Shown: piece after piece, positions 10,454 to 21,363 of the stretch
Numbering within the stretch: the stretch's first letter is position 1
Layout: each line of letters opens with the position of its first letter
Source: Hominisplanchenecus murintestinalis
GTDB taxonomy: Bacteria; Bacillota; Clostridia; Lachnospirales; Lachnospiraceae
Reading direction: 5' to 3'
Assembly: GCA_004793585.1 (NCBI GenBank)
Contig: SRZB01000012.1
Span: 1 to 64,000, forward strand
DNA length: 64,000 nucleotides
Notes under the pieces: generated by a model
Databases searched by the model: none
Told to the model about the DNA's origin: nothing
What the model saw: the letters and a program-made list of their open reading frames with translations, nothing else
Program-made: the position numbers and the translations under genes

Positions 10454-11458
10454 CTAGCCACATATATGAAATTCAAATCCTTCGTTTGCCAGCATAATCG
10501 CATCTCCGTCAAAAATTTCGATTTCCTCATTCTTATCAATCATCTTCCCATTTACAAAGGTATGGTTTGTCGAATTATTGTCCTTGATGTAAAAAGATTC
10601 CCCCCGCTTAACAATATCCGCATGGATTCGGCTTACAGCATTATTATTTGCCACAAAATAATCTACGTAACTTTTCTCCTTGCCTATACGAAAAACAGGT
10701 TTATTGATATCAACTCTGTCATAATTGCTGCTTCTTACTAAATGGGCACGCACCGTCTGTGCATTTTCCAGCAGTGTTGTCCCCTCTTCCAAAAGCATCG
10801 TGCCTCCTTCTTCCAAAAATTCCGTATCTTTTTCCAAAGAAGTAGTTTCTTCCAAAAGAGTAGTTTCTTCTCCGTCTCCTGTTTCTCTGCTATGGCCCCG
10901 CTGCTGTCCATACAGTTCCGGGCAGACATTTCTAAGATAATTTTCCAACTTTTTTGCGGAATAAGAGTTCATCCCTTTTATAAAATCAATAAAATCATTG
11001 ATAAACTTCATATCCTCCTGCGCTTGAAACACTGTGCCAAAAACGACGTCGTTTAGATAATCAAAAATACTTGTACAAAAATTTTGGCTTTTGATGGGCT
11101 GATAGATAAAATAGATCTGTTTTGTCTTTTCATTAATAAATGTATACTGCACGTTCAAAATCATGTTTTTTAAATTAAGTGCGCAACACTCAATCTTTTT
11201 CGTAATCTCTGCAATCTGAAACAAAATATTGGTAAAATCCTTTTTTCTGATTCCCTTTGCCAGATATTCGTGCAACGTAATCCCGGCTGGCGAGCGGTAA
11301 CTGAGCTTTTTTCTTCCCTGGACTTCTGGAAACATCACTCCATAAATCTGCATTTGGCTGAGAACCTGAAGTTCCCTTTCATCGATAGTCTCCCTTCGGT
11401 CCAGTTTGCTTTTAACAAAAATTTGATTATCTTTATACAGTATTCTTATTTTTGACAT
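10454..11458 (-). CDS. FHA-domain signalling protein with Thr/Glu-rich linker
   Basis: 334 residues. The N-terminal half (about 1-180) resembles the DUF6382-type domain found with FHA domains in clostridia. The linker at 197-234 repeats Thr/Leu/Glu motifs and includes EETTS at 203-207, resembling the phosphorylated ETTS motif of GarA/OdhI. The C-terminal FHA domain (about 252-330) has RIGK, SRIHAD and NSTNHTFVNG, the expected phosphothreonine-binding loops. It probably reads out or switches on phosphorylation by the downstream kinase. The longer ORF reaching 11584 is excluded because the operon promoter lies at 11531-11559, inside it. First gene of the operon, with a leader of about 65 nt. 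Confidence 0.88.
   Translation of the reverse strand: MSKIRILYKDNQIFVKSKLDRRETIDERELQVLSQMQIYGVMFPEVQGRKKLSYRSPAGITLHEYLAKGIRKKDFTNILFQIAEITKKIECCALNLKNMILNVQYTFINEKTKQIYFIYQPIKSQNFCTSIFDYLNDVVFGTVFQAQEDMKFINDFIDFIKGMNSYSAKKLENYLRNVCPELYGQQRGHSRETGDGEETTLLEETTSLEKDTEFLEEGGTMLLEEGTTLLENAQTVRAHLVRSSNYDRVDINKPVFRIGKEKSYVDYFVANNNAVSRIHADIVKRGESFYIKDNNSTNHTFVNGKMIDKNEEIEIFDGDAIMLANEGFEFHICG
10780..10868. repeat. Imperfect repeats encoding Thr/Leu/Glu motifs
   Basis: Within the FHA gene, short units around TTCTTCCAAAA(A/G) recur about five times on the plus strand. On the minus strand they encode the LLEE/TTLLEE-like repeats of residues 199-232. The units differ in length, so this is a diverged tandem repeat. 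It could change copy number by slippage and so alter the number of candidate phosphorylation sites. Confidence 0.6.
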
Positions 11459-11530
11459 ATGCGTTCCGCCCGTCTTATCAGTATTTAGTAGATACGTCTT
11501 TCCTTTTCCTCTTCTGCGTATTTTCCATTT

Positions 11531-11559
11531 ATTGTAATACGCGTTTCGCGTATTGTCAA
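11531..11559 (-). promoter_or_regulatory. Sigma-A promoter of FHA-PP2C-kinase operon with palindromic spacer
   Basis: On the minus strand TTGACA (11554-11559) and TACAAT (11531-11536) are separated by exactly 17 nt. The spacer is itself an inverted repeat: AATACGCG-TTT-CGCGTATT (plus strand 11536-11554), perfect over 8-bp arms. This is a strong operator candidate overlapping the promoter. The divergent XRE gene (start 11654) is the obvious candidate regulator. Confidence 0.85.
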
Positions 11560-11567
11560 CTTTTTTC

Positions 11568-11596
11568 TTGCTTTTCTCGGACAAGGCAGATATAAT
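11568..11596 (+). promoter_or_regulatory. Promoter of the XRE regulator gene
   Basis: TTGCTT (11568-11573) and TATAAT (11591-11596) with 17-nt spacing, about 58 nt upstream of the XRE start codon. Its -35 box is only 8 nt from the -35 box of the divergent operon promoter, so one bound repressor could affect both. Confidence 0.75.
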
Positions 11597-11653
11597 AAAA
11601 AATACAACTTATGTTTTTAGTGACTCTACAAATTAGAAATAAGGAGAATTCTT

Positions 11654-11989
11654 ATGGATTTCGGACAGCGATTGCTTCAGCTGCTATATCATCATGGCAT
11701 TTCACAAAAGCAGCTGGCGCTGGAGTTAAAGATAGCCCCCACGACATTAAACGGATATGTAAATAACCGCCGGGAACCTGATTACAAGATTTTAAAAGAA
11801 ATTGCAAACTTTTTTAATGTGTCAACGGATTATCTGTTGGGAAACCAGCCTTCCGTCACCATTGAACCCCCCGCCCTCTCAAAGCATGAGGTATGGCTGC
11901 TCCACTATTACCGCCAGTTGAACCCTGATCAGAAAGATGCCGTGGACGACCTCCTAAAAGTAATGCAGAAACAAAAAAATACAAAATAG
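11654..11989 (+). CDS. XRE-family helix-turn-helix regulator
   Basis: 111 residues. The N-terminal Cro/CI-type HTH covers about residues 4-62, with ISQKQLALELKIAPTTLNGY as the recognition region and the typical family ending VSTDYLLG. A short helical C-terminal tail follows, likely for dimerisation. It has an AAGGAG ribosome binding site and is transcribed divergently from the FHA/PP2C/kinase operon. A 19-bp palindrome at 11536-11554 sits between the two genes, so it probably represses that operon, itself, or both; this link is inferred from position. Confidence 0.9.
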   Translation: MDFGQRLLQLLYHHGISQKQLALELKIAPTTLNGYVNNRREPDYKILKEIANFFNVSTDYLLGNQPSVTIEPPALSKHEVWLLHYYRQLNPDQKDAVDDLLKVMQKQKNTK

Positions 11990-11993
11990 CAAA

Positions 11994-12042
11994 AGCTGCT
12001 GCAAGCGGAATCTTCCAAAAGAATCCCATCTTCGCAGCAGCT
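11994..12042. terminator. Hairpin between convergent genes
   Basis: AGCTGCTGC (11994-12002) pairs with GCAGCAGCT (12034-12042) across a 31-nt loop. It lies between the XRE gene (plus) and the DUF512 gene (minus), so it may terminate both. No long T tract follows directly on either strand. Confidence 0.45.
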
Positions 12043-12060
12043 CTGCAATATTACAATTTT

Positions 12061-13476
12061 CTAAAACGCCTTTCCATCCAAATACACAAATCTGTCATTT
12101 ACCCGCCCCATACTATAATCTCTGTCAATCAAAGCATTTACAAAATCCTTTCCTGAGGAATCTACCGGCGTTATACACACTCCCAACGCCTCTTCTGCCT
12201 CCTCCTGGGTCATATCGTCCAGAAATACCCTTTCCCCTGTGCGGAACATATTTGCAGAAACCAGCAGCGTCTCTCCAAGATCAAAACCTCTTTCTTTCAG
12301 CTCGAGAAGCTGTCCTGTCAAATCCTGCCCGGTAATCAGTCCGGTTACGGTAATCGTCTCCCCAAAGAATCTGTTCCTGACAGGAACTACCTGGACTTCA
12401 AGTCCCGGAACTGCCTCCATCACATTTCCTGCCAACATTGTAATAACCTTTGCTGCTATCATACCTGTAGCTATCGTAACTTTCCGTTCTATTTTCTGCG
12501 TTCCGCTGCCAAGCAGGCGCAGCGCTTCCTGCACTTCCTCCACCAGCAGCCGCACCATTCCCACACCGTTTTCCAGCTGGAGATAACCGTCATACCGTCC
12601 TGCCTCCGGCATCTCCCATCCTGCCAAATCATACAGTTCATCACTGGCATGGACGAAATGAATACCATGCTGTTTCATACATTCTTTCTGCTTCCGCTCC
12701 ACGATACGAATTGTTTCCTGTGCTTTCTCCCGTCCAAACACCTCCAAAGGATACAGCCCCTTTCGGTATTTCGTCAGTCCGGAAGGAACCACCGAAACAC
12801 TCCGCATAAAAGGAATATATCTCTCCAAATCATTTAGGGTATGCACCAGTTCATCACCGTCGTTTACTCCCTGGCACACTACAATCTGTCCATTCATCTC
12901 TATCTCATGTGCATACAGTCTGTCCATGTATTTCAGCACATCTCCGGCAAAGCGGTTATGCAGCATTTCACAGCGCAGCACGGGATTCGTGGTCTGCACA
13001 GAAATATTGATAGGCGCCAGATGATACCGGATAATTCGTCCAATATCCTTTTCTTTCATATTGGTAAGCGTGATATAATTTCCCTGCATAAAGGAAAGCC
13101 GTGAATCATCATCTTTAAAATACAGGGATTCGCGCATCCCTTCCGGCATTTGGTCAATAAAGCAGAAAATACACTTGTTGCAGCAGGATTTATAGTCACT
13201 CATCAGCTCTGTCTCGAACTCAGCCCCCAGATCCTCATCATACTCCTTCTCTATCTCTAACAGCCATTCTTCACCGTCCGCCTTCCGAATCAGCACTTCC
13301 ACCAGTTCATCTTTGATATCAAACCGATAATCAAATACATCCTCTATCATCTCTCCATTAATTTCCATAAGCCGGTCCCCCGGTTCGATTCCCATTTCTT
13401 CTGCGATAGAACCAGGCAGTACTTTCGTAATCATATGCCCTCTCCGCCGGTCTTTCCCATAGTTTTTGTTTTCCAT
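12061..13476 (-). CDS. PDZ / radical SAM-like DUF512 protein
   Basis: 471 residues. An N-terminal PDZ-like segment (about 14-75, with PGSIAEEMGIEPGDRL) is followed by a radical SAM-type cluster motif C98-x3-C102-x2-C105 and the conserved FCFIDQMP...LRESLYFKDDD-type region. The rest matches the DUF512 family as known from bacterial radical SAM proteins of unknown reaction. It should bind a 4Fe-4S cluster and SAM; the substrate is unknown. The start at 13476 has GGAAAGGAAA upstream; the longer ORF to 13572 would translate through the rpoC terminator hairpin and is rejected. It follows rpoC on the same strand and could be reached by readthrough. Confidence 0.85.
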   Translation of the reverse strand: MENKNYGKDRRRGHMITKVLPGSIAEEMGIEPGDRLMEINGEMIEDVFDYRFDIKDELVEVLIRKADGEEWLLEIEKEYDEDLGAEFETELMSDYKSCCNKCIFCFIDQMPEGMRESLYFKDDDSRLSFMQGNYITLTNMKEKDIGRIIRYHLAPINISVQTTNPVLRCEMLHNRFAGDVLKYMDRLYAHEIEMNGQIVVCQGVNDGDELVHTLNDLERYIPFMRSVSVVPSGLTKYRKGLYPLEVFGREKAQETIRIVERKQKECMKQHGIHFVHASDELYDLAGWEMPEAGRYDGYLQLENGVGMVRLLVEEVQEALRLLGSGTQKIERKVTIATGMIAAKVITMLAGNVMEAVPGLEVQVVPVRNRFFGETITVTGLITGQDLTGQLLELKERGFDLGETLLVSANMFRTGERVFLDDMTQEEAEEALGVCITPVDSSGKDFVNALIDRDYSMGRVNDRFVYLDGKAF

Positions 13477-13519
13477 ATCTGTTTCCTTTCCTAAAAATGC
13501 CACCCATAACATACAAGAA

Positions 13520-13545
13520 GAGGCTGCTGCATCCGCAGCAGCCTC
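13520..13545 (-). terminator. Intrinsic terminator after rpoC
   Basis: A perfect 11-bp stem GAGGCTGCTGC / GCAGCAGCCTC with a 4-nt loop, followed on the minus strand by TTCTTGT. It lies 45 nt after the rpoC stop and ends the rpoBC transcript, perhaps partly. Confidence 0.85.
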
Positions 13546-13589
13546 TCGGCTTTTATATCGCAGTTCAGACAAGCTGAACGGTTACGCTT

Positions 13590-16500
13590 TTACTCTGTTT
13601 CCATCATGGATAAAAGTTCTGCCTCTTCTTCCTCTTCCATAATCTGGATTTCCTCATCCTGAACCATCTCATCAAAGTCCACTTCGGAAACTTCCATTTC
13701 ATTCTCTTCCTGAAGTTCTTCTATTCCTGTATCCAGCCTTACATTCCTGTACCGCTTCATACCGGTTCCTGCCGGAATCAACTTACCGATGCAGACATTT
13801 TCTTTCAATCCAATCAATGGATCGACTTTGCCCTTAATCGCGGCTTCTGTCAGAACCTTTGTCGTCTCCTGGAAAGATGCTGCAGACAGGAAGGAATTTG
13901 TTGCCAGAGATGCTTTTGTGATACCAAGCATCACCTGTTTCCCTTCTGCCGCCTCGCCGCCTTCTGCAAGGACTTTCTCATTTTCATCCTCAAAATCAAG
14001 GATATCCACCAGCGTACCCGGAAGCAAATCTGTATCTCCATTATTCTCAATACGTATCTTCTTCAACATCTGGCGCACAATAACCTCGATATGCTTATCG
14101 TTGATTTCCACACCCTGCAGGCGGTATACACGCTGTACCTCGCGAATCATGTAATCCTGCACGGCGCGGACGCCTTTAATCTTCAGAAGGTCATGTGGAT
14201 TTACACTACCTTCCGTCAGCTCGTCGCCCGCTTCCAGATACTCGCCGTCCTGCGCCTTGATGCGGGAACCATAAGGAATCAGGTACGTCTTTGTTTCCCC
14301 TGTCTCGTCATTAACCACATCAATCTCACGCTTCTTCTTCGTATCTTTAATATGAGCCACACCTGCGATTTCTGTGATAATCGCAAGACCCTTCGGCTTA
14401 CGCGCCTCAAAAAGCTCCTCTACACGCGGAAGACCCTGTGTGATATCCCCGCCGGCCACACCGCCGGTATGGAATGTACGCATCGTAAGCTGCGTACCCG
14501 GCTCTCCGATAGACTGTGCTGCAATGATACCGACTGACTCGCCTACCTGTACCGGCTCGCCCGTTGCCAGGTTCGCCCCATAGCACTTCGCACAGATTCC
14601 GATATGAGATTTACAGGTCAGAATTGTACGAATCTTAACTTTATCAAAAGGCTTTCCGTTCTCGTCCACGCCCTCGGACATTACCCTTGCCGCACGTTTC
14701 GGAGTAATCATATGGTTTGCCTTAACAATCACTTCACCGTCTTTATTCTTAATCGTCTCACAGGCAAAACGTCCTGTAATACGCTCCTGAAGGCTCTCAA
14801 TCTCTTCCTTTCCATCCGCAAATGCTTTTACATACATTCCCGGAATCTCTGCCCCCTCTTTTTCCGCACAGCAGTCTGTTTCCCTGATAATCAAATCCTG
14901 GGACACATCTACCAGACGCCTGGTCAGGTAACCCGAATCGGCCGTACGCAGCGCCGTATCGGACAAACCTTTACGCGCACCGTGTGCAGACATGAAATAC
15001 TCCAGTACGTCCAGACCCTCACGGAAATTTGATTTGATAGGCAGCTCAATGGTGTGCCCCGTTGTATCTGCCATCAGTCCACGCATCCCCGCAAGCTGCT
15101 TAATCTGCTTGTCAGAACCACGGGCTCCTGAGTCAGCCATCATATAAATATTGTTGTATTTATCCAGTCCGTCCAGCAGAGCTTTCGTCAAGATATCATC
15201 GGTAGTCTTCCAGGTCTCAACTACTTCTTTATAACGCTCTTCCTCCGTAATCAAGCCTCTCTTATAGTTCTTTGTAATACGGTCTACCGTATCCTGAGCC
15301 TTCTGAATCAGCTCCGGCTTCTCAGGCGGCACCGTCATATCGGAAATAGATACTGTCATCGCCGCTCTCGTGGAATACTTGTACCCCATTGCCTTGATAT
15401 TATCCAGTACTTCTGCTGTCTTTGTAGCGCCGTGAGTGTTGATAACTTTCTCCAGAATCTGTTTCAGCTGCTTCTTGCCTACCAGGAAATCTACCTCCGG
15501 TTTCAGGAAATTCTCAGGATTCTTCCTGTCTACAAATCCTAAATCCTGGGGCAGAATTTCATTAAAAATGAAACGTCCCAGCGTAGACTCCACAATTCCT
15601 GTTACTGTTTCTCCTTCCGGCGTTTCCCTGGACACGCGGACTCTAATCTTCGTCTGCAGGGTCAACACCTTATTTTCATAAGCAAGAATCGCCTCATTTA
15701 CACTCTTGAAGCATTTGCCTTCTCCTTTTGCGCCTTCCCTCTCCTGCGTCAGATAATAAATACCCAGCACCATATCCTGGGACGGTACCGCCACAGGGCC
15801 TCCGTCAGAAGGTTTCAGCAGGTTGTTCGGTGAGAGAAGCAGGAAACGGCACTCTGCCTGCGCTTCTACAGAAAGCGGCAGATGCACGGCCATCTGGTCA
15901 CCGTCGAAATCCGCATTGAACGCGGTACATACCAGTGGATGCAGCTTAATCGCCTTACCCTCTACCAGAATCGGCTCAAATGCCTGGATACCCAGCCTGT
16001 GCAGTGTGGGGGCGCGGTTCAGCATAACCGGATGCTCTTTGATAACTTCCTCCAGAACATCCCACACTTCTGTCTCCAGACGCTCCACCATCTTCTTCGC
16101 GCTCTTGATATTGTGCGAAATTCCCTTTGCTACCAGCTCCTTCATAACGAATGGCTTAAACAGCTCAATAGCCATCTCTTTCGGCAGGCCGCACTGATAA
16201 ATCTTCAGCTCCGGGCCTACCACAATAACGGAACGCCCCGAATAGTCTACACGTTTCCCCAAAAGGTTCTGACGGAAGCGCCCCGACTTACCTTTCAGCA
16301 TGTCAGACAGGGACTTCAGCGCCCTGTTTCCCGGTCCCGTAACCGGACGTCCCCGGCGGCCATTATCAATCAGTGCGTCTACTGCCTCCTGCAGCATACG
16401 TTTCTCATTGCGCACGATGATTTCCGGCGCACCCAGCTCCAGCAGCCTTTTCAGGCGGTTGTTCCTGTTAATAATCCTTCTATACAAATCATTCAAATCT

Positions 16501-17279
16501 GAAGTGGCAAAACGTCCGCCGTCCAGCTGAACCATCGGACGCAAATCTGGCGGGATAACCGGAATCACCGTCATAATCATCCACTCAGGACGATTTCCCG
16601 ACTCCCTGAAAGCCTCTACCACTTCCAGACGTTTGATAATCCGGGCACGTTTCTGTCCTGTAGACTCCTTCAAACCTTTTTTCAGTTCTGAGGAATCCTT
16701 TTCCAAATCAATGGCTTCCAGCAGCTCCATGATCGCTTCCGCTCCCATTCCTACCCGGAACGTATATCCATATTTCTCACGCGCTTCCTGGAACTCTCTC
16801 TCAGTAAGCACCTGTTTGTACTGCAAATCGCTTTCGCCTTTATCCAGCACGATATAATTCGCAAAATACAACACTTTTTCCAAAGTCCTGGGAGACAAAT
16901 CCAGAATCAGTCCCATCCTGGAAGGAATCCCCTTAAAATACCAGATATGAGACACCGGGGCTGCCAGCTCAATATGCCCCATACGCTCGCGGCGCACGCT
17001 GGACTTCGTAACCTCAACGCCGCACCTGTCACAAATCACGCCTTTATAACGAATCTTTTTATATTTTCCACAATGGCATTCCCAGTCTTTACTAGGTCCG
17101 AAAATACGCTCGCAGAACAGCCCTTCTTTCTCTGGCTTTAACGTCCTGTAGTTAATGGTTTCCGGTTTCCTTACCTCGCCCCTGGACCATTCTCTAATTT
17201 TTTCCGGAGATGCCAACCCTATCTTAATCGCATCAAAAGTCATTGGCTGATACACTTCATTGTTTGCTGCTTCTGGCAT
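13590..17279 (-). CDS. rpoC: RNA polymerase subunit beta-prime
   Basis: 1229 residues, the usual Firmicute length. The first zinc site has Cys68, Cys70, Cys83 and Cys86. The catalytic NADFDGD motif that holds the active-site magnesium is near residue 450. The second zinc site (CC...[11 protein letters not shown]) lies around residues 810-895, and trigger-loop and bridge-helix regions are recognisable. The C-terminus ends in an acidic Glu-rich tail. It forms the catalytic centre of core RNA polymerase with RpoB. The start at 17279 has GGAGAACGAC just upstream. It follows rpoB by about 33 nt in the standard rpoB-rpoC operon. Confidence 0.98.
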   Translation of the reverse strand: MPEAANNEVYQPMTFDAIKIGLASPEKIREWSRGEVRKPETINYRTLKPEKEGLFCERIFGPSKDWECHCGKYKKIRYKGVICDRCGVEVTKSSVRRERMGHIELAAPVSHIWYFKGIPSRMGLILDLSPRTLEKVLYFANYIVLDKGESDLQYKQVLTEREFQEAREKYGYTFRVGMGAEAIMELLEAIDLEKDSSELKKGLKESTGQKRARIIKRLEVVEAFRESGNRPEWMIMTVIPVIPPDLRPMVQLDGGRFATSDLNDLYRRIINRNNRLKRLLELGAPEIIVRNEKRMLQEAVDALIDNGRRGRPVTGPGNRALKSLSDMLKGKSGRFRQNLLGKRVDYSGRSVIVVGPELKIYQCGLPKEMAIELFKPFVMKELVAKGISHNIKSAKKMVERLETEVWDVLEEVIKEHPVMLNRAPTLHRLGIQAFEPILVEGKAIKLHPLVCTAFNADFDGDQMAVHLPLSVEAQAECRFLLLSPNNLLKPSDGGPVAVPSQDMVLGIYYLTQEREGAKGEGKCFKSVNEAILAYENKVLTLQTKIRVRVSRETPEGETVTGIVESTLGRFIFNEILPQDLGFVDRKNPENFLKPEVDFLVGKKQLKQILEKVINTHGATKTAEVLDNIKAMGYKYSTRAAMTVSISDMTVPPEKPELIQKAQDTVDRITKNYKRGLITEEERYKEVVETWKTTDDILTKALLDGLDKYNNIYMMADSGARGSDKQIKQLAGMRGLMADTTGHTIELPIKSNFREGLDVLEYFMSAHGARKGLSDTALRTADSGYLTRRLVDVSQDLIIRETDCCAEKEGAEIPGMYVKAFADGKEEIESLQERITGRFACETIKNKDGEVIVKANHMITPKRAARVMSEGVDENGKPFDKVKIRTILTCKSHIGICAKCYGANLATGEPVQVGESVGIIAAQSIGEPGTQLTMRTFHTGGVAGGDITQGLPRVEELFEARKPKGLAIITEIAGVAHIKDTKKKREIDVVNDETGETKTYLIPYGSRIKAQDGEYLEAGDELTEGSVNPHDLLKIKGVRAVQDYMIREVQRVYRLQGVEINDKHIEVIVRQMLKKIRIENNGDTDLLPGTLVDILDFEDENEKVLAEGGEAAEGKQVMLGITKASLATNSFLSAASFQETTKVLTEAAIKGKVDPLIGLKENVCIGKLIPAGTGMKRYRNVRLDTGIEELQEENEMEVSEVDFDEMVQDEEIQIMEEEEEAELLSMMETE

Positions 17280-17312
17280 TCGTCGTTCTCCTTTCAAACG
17301 AAATGTTACTAC

Positions 17313-20300
17313 TTATTCCTCTATCTCACCGTCAAAGGACTCTTCCAGTACAAACACCGTGTCATCCTCCTCTTCTTCTGCCACATCCACTAATTCTCCG
17401 CCTTCAAACTCCTGTTCTGTGTATCCGTGGTCGCCAAAGGATTCCTGGTCATCCTTATATCTCTTATCATCCATGATATGGTTAATGTCTGTCTCGCCGT
17501 AATCCACCGTCTCCATAATCTCTACTTCCTTCTGCTCGCCATTCTCCTCACGGAGCACTTTCACATCCAGCCCGAGGGACTGAAGCTCTTTGAGCAGCAC
17601 CTTAAAGGACTCAGGAATTCCGGGTTCAGGAATATTATCTCCCTTGATAATCGCTTCGTAAGTCTTTACACGCCCGATTACATCATCCGACTTCACCGTC
17701 AGGATTTCCTGAAGGGTGTAGCTGGCGCCATATGCCTCCAGCGCCCAAACCTCCATCTCTCCGAAACGCTGCCCGCCGAACTGAGCTTTTCCGCCCAAAG
17801 GCTGCTGCGTTACCAGGGAATACGGACCTGTGGAACGCGCATGGATTTTATCATCTACCAGATGATGCAGCTTCAGGTAATGCATGTGTCCGATGGTTAC
17901 CGCACTGTCAAAATATTCCCCGGTACGCCCGTCACGGAGCCTTACCTTACCATCCCTTGACAGCGGAACTCCTCTCCACACACTTCTGTGATCTCTGTTG
18001 TCATCCAGATACTGCATGACATCTTCGCCAAGAATGTCTTTATATTTATCATAAAATGTGCCGTCGCCGGCCATGCAGCCCTCTTCATAATTCCAACCGG
18101 CCTTCTCTTCCTCATCAAACGGAAGATTCACATAATCATTCGCCAAGTCTAAGGTATCCATGATATCTTCCTCATTCGCACCGTCAAAGACCGGAGTTGA
18201 AATATTAAATCCAAGAGCTTTCGCTGCAAGGCTCAAATGAATCTCCAGCACCTGCCCGATATTCATACGGGAAGGCACGCCCAGCGGGTTCAGCACAATA
18301 TCCAGCGGCCGGCCGTTCGGAAGAAACGGCATATCCTCTACCGGAAGCACACGGGAAACCACACCCTTGTTTCCATGACGTCCTGCCATCTTATCACCCA
18401 CAGAAATTTTTCTCTTCTGGGCAATATAAATGCGGACTGCCTGGTTTACGCCGGGAGACAGCTCATCCCCGTTTTCTCTGGTAAACACACGGGCATCTAC
18501 TACGATACCATATTCACCGTGAGGCACTTTCAGGGAAGTATCCCTTACCTCTCTCGCCTTCTCGCCAAAAATAGCTCTCAGCAGCCTCTCTTCGGCCGTC
18601 AGCTCTGTCTCGCCTTTCGGTGTAACCTTACCTACCAGGATATCTCCGGCACGCACTTCCGCGCCAATGCGGATGATACCACGGTCATCCAAGTCTTTAA
18701 GCGCATCATCTCCAACGCCCGGCACATCTCTGGTAATCTCCTCCGGCCCCAGCTTCGTATCCCTCGCCTCAGCCTCATACTCTTCAATATGAACCGACGT
18801 ATAAACATCGTTCATAACCAGCCTTTCACTCAACAGTACGGCATCCTCGTAGTTGTAACCTTCCCATGTCATAAAGCCAATCAGCGGATTCTTTCCAAGA
18901 GCGATCTCGCCATTCGATGTAGAAGGCCCGTCTGCAATCACCTGCCCTGCGGCAACCCGGTCGCCTTTGTAAACAATCGGTCTCTGGTTGTAGCAGTTGC
19001 TCTGGTTACTTCGTGAAAACTTGGTCAAACGATAGTTGTCCCTGGTGCCATCATCATTCTTCACTACGATTTCCCGGGAAGTAGAGCGCTCAATGGTGCC
19101 GTTTTTCTTTGCCACTACGCAGACGCCCGAGTCCACGGCTGTCTTCACTTCCATACCCGTTCCCACTACCGGAGCTTCTGTCGTCAAAAGCGGCACCGCC
19201 TGACGCTGCATGTTGGATCCCATCAGCGCACGGTTCGCATCATCATTCTCCAGGAACGGAATCAAAGCCGTAGCTACAGAAAATACCATTTTCGGAGATA
19301 CGTCCATGTAATCGAACATCCTTCTCTCGTACTCCTGGGTTTCTTCCCTGTAACGGCCGGATACATTTTTGTGTACAAAATGTCCGTCTTCATCCAGAGG
19401 CTCATTCGCCTGGGCTACATGGTAATTATCCTCTTCATCCGCCGTCATGTAGACTACTTCGTCTGTAACCCGCGGATTCTTCGGATCTGTCTTGTCAATC
19501 TTCCGGTACGGCGCCTCTACGAAGCCGTACTCATTGATTCTGGCGTAAGTTGCCAGAGAGTTGATCAGACCGATATTCGGTCCCTCAGGCGTCTCAATCG
19601 GACACATCCTTCCATAATGGGAATAATGCACGTCACGCACTTCAAATCCCGCCCGGTCTCTCGACAGACCGCCCGGTCCCAGTGCAGAGAGACGTCTCTT
19701 GTGGGTCAGCTCACCCAGCGGGTTATTCTGATCCATGAACTGTGACAGCTGGGAAGAACCAAAGAACTCCTTCACTGCCGCAGTTACCGGTTTAATATTA
19801 ATCAGGGACTGCGGGGAAATCCCCTCCAAATCCTGTGTTGTCATTCTCTCGCGTACCACACGCTCCAGCCTGGAAAGCCCGATGCGGTACTGGTTCTGGA
19901 GCAGCTCGCCTACCGCACGGATACGACGGTTGCCAAGATGGTCGATATCATCGTCATTTCCGATGCCGTACTCCAGATGAATATTATAGTTAATGGAAGC
20001 CAGTATGTCTTCCTTCGTAATGTGTTTTGGAATCAGGTCATGAATGTCTTTCTTGATTGCTGCCTTGATATCTTCGATATCGTCATTTTCTTCCAGTATT
20101 TTTTCCAGCGCCGGATAGTATACTAACTCTGTAACCCCCAGCGATTTCAGCTCTGCTTTATCCAGTTCCACAAAATTCGTAATATCTACCATCATACTGG
20201 AGAGTACTTTCACATTCCTCTCCTCTGTCTGGATAAACACATACGGAACTGCCGCATTCTGAATCATATCTGCCAGCTCACGCGTCACTTCCGTTCCTGC

Positions 20301-21227
20301 CTCCGCCAGAATCTCGCCTGTAGTGGTATCTACCACATCCTCTGCCAGGACTTGTCCTGCAATGCGGTTGCGCAGCATCAGTTTTTTATTGAATTTATAA
20401 CGTCCAACCTTTGCCAAATCATATCTTCTGGGGTCAAAGAACATGCTCATAATCAGGCTTTCTGCACTCTCTACTGCAAGAGGTTCTCCGGGACGTATCT
20501 TCTTATACAGCTCCAGCAGACCTTCCTGGTAACTCTCGGAAGTATCTTTGGTGAGGCTGGCCAGAATCTTAGGCTCTTCACCGAACAGCTCAACGATTTC
20601 AGCGTTTGTCCCAAATCCCAGCGCACGGATCAGCACGGTAATCGGAACCTTCCTGGTTCTGTCTACACGTACATAAAAAATGTCATTTGAATCTGTCTCA
20701 TATTCCAGCCATGCGCCGCGGTTTGGAATAACAGTGGAGGAAAACAGTTTTTTACCTAATTTATCATGTGCGATAGCATAATATATACCCGGCGAACGTA
20801 CAAGCTGGCTGACGATAACACGCTCTGCGCCATTAATCACGAAAGTTCCTGTTTCCGTCATCAACGGCAAATCGCCCATAAAGATTTCATGCTCATTAAT
20901 CTCGTCATTTTCTTTGTTATGCAGCCTTACCCGTACTTTTAACGGCGCGGCATATGTCGCATCACGTTCCTTGCATTCTTCGATTGAATATTTTACATCT
21001 TTTTCACATAATGTGAAATCTACGAATTCCAGACTCAGCTTACCGCTGTAATCTGCAATCGGAGAGATATCGTCAAAAACCTCTTTCATCCCCTCGTTCA
21101 GAAACCAGTAATAAGAATCCTTCTGAACTTCAATAAGGTTGGGCATCTCGAGAACTTCCTTTTGTCTCGAGTAGCTCATACGGAAGCTTTTGCCGCTTTT
21201 GACTGGACGGATCCTGTTTTTCTCCAT
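17313..21227 (-). CDS. rpoB: RNA polymerase subunit beta
   Basis: About 1304 residues. The rifampicin-pocket region ([20 protein letters not shown], near residue 485-505, then [11 protein letters not shown]) carries the residues normally seen in rifampicin-sensitive polymerases. The [12 protein letters not shown] motif and the C-terminal [11 protein letters not shown] region that contacts RpoC are present. An acidic C-terminal extension is typical of clostridia. ATG codons at 21233 and 21227 are both possible; the GGGGTG site is too close to the first, so 21227 is preferred. Transcribed from a strong promoter at 21335-21363; rplJL, often upstream, is absent here. Confidence 0.98.
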   Translation of the reverse strand: MEKNRIRPVKSGKSFRMSYSRQKEVLEMPNLIEVQKDSYYWFLNEGMKEVFDDISPIADYSGKLSLEFVDFTLCEKDVKYSIEECKERDATYAAPLKVRVRLHNKENDEINEHEIFMGDLPLMTETGTFVINGAERVIVSQLVRSPGIYYAIAHDKLGKKLFSSTVIPNRGAWLEYETDSNDIFYVRVDRTRKVPITVLIRALGFGTNAEIVELFGEEPKILASLTKDTSESYQEGLLELYKKIRPGEPLAVESAESLIMSMFFDPRRYDLAKVGRYKFNKKLMLRNRIAGQVLAEDVVDTTTGEILAEAGTEVTRELADMIQNAAVPYVFIQTEERNVKVLSSMMVDITNFVELDKAELKSLGVTELVYYPALEKILEENDDIEDIKAAIKKDIHDLIPKHITKEDILASINYNIHLEYGIGNDDDIDHLGNRRIRAVGELLQNQYRIGLSRLERVVRERMTTQDLEGISPQSLINIKPVTAAVKEFFGSSQLSQFMDQNNPLGELTHKRRLSALGPGGLSRDRAGFEVRDVHYSHYGRMCPIETPEGPNIGLINSLATYARINEYGFVEAPYRKIDKTDPKNPRVTDEVVYMTADEEDNYHVAQANEPLDEDGHFVHKNVSGRYREETQEYERRMFDYMDVSPKMVFSVATALIPFLENDDANRALMGSNMQRQAVPLLTTEAPVVGTGMEVKTAVDSGVCVVAKKNGTIERSTSREIVVKNDDGTRDNYRLTKFSRSNQSNCYNQRPIVYKGDRVAAGQVIADGPSTSNGEIALGKNPLIGFMTWEGYNYEDAVLLSERLVMNDVYTSVHIEEYEAEARDTKLGPEEITRDVPGVGDDALKDLDDRGIIRIGAEVRAGDILVGKVTPKGETELTAEERLLRAIFGEKAREVRDTSLKVPHGEYGIVVDARVFTRENGDELSPGVNQAVRIYIAQKRKISVGDKMAGRHGNKGVVSRVLPVEDMPFLPNGRPLDIVLNPLGVPSRMNIGQVLEIHLSLAAKALGFNISTPVFDGANEEDIMDTLDLANDYVNLPFDEEEKAGWNYEEGCMAGDGTFYDKYKDILGEDVMQYLDDNRDHRSVWRGVPLSRDGKVRLRDGRTGEYFDSAVTIGHMHYLKLHHLVDDKIHARSTGPYSLVTQQPLGGKAQFGGQRFGEMEVWALEAYGASYTLQEILTVKSDDVIGRVKTYEAIIKGDNIPEPGIPESFKVLLKELQSLGLDVKVLREENGEQKEVEIMETVDYGETDINHIMDDKRYKDDQESFGDHGYTEQEFEGGELVDVAEEEEDDTVFVLEESFDGEIEE

Positions 21228-21334
21228 TGACATTTCACCCCTGTTCTTTCTATCTCAATATGCTTGTTTCGCTTAGCTACTTTTGGGCAGACTACCTCCA
21301 TTTGGGCATAGTCTTACACAATAGTGCATTGTCC

Positions 21335-21363
21335 ATAGTAGCAAAAAAAGAAGTCAATGTCAA
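21335..21363 (-). promoter_or_regulatory. Promoter of rpoBC
   Basis: On the minus strand TTGACA (21358-21363) and TACTAT (21335-21340) with a 17-nt spacer, about 105 nt upstream of rpoB. The spacer contains the T tract of the upstream terminator hairpin (21350-21388), so terminator and promoter overlap physically. Confidence 0.85.

Noticed and set aside
11459-11584. Extended start of the FHA gene
   Set aside because: The operon promoter and its palindrome lie inside this stretch.
13477-13572. Extended start of the DUF512 gene
   Set aside because: The extra codons translate the rpoC terminator hairpin (Ala-rich), and a good site precedes the start at 13476.
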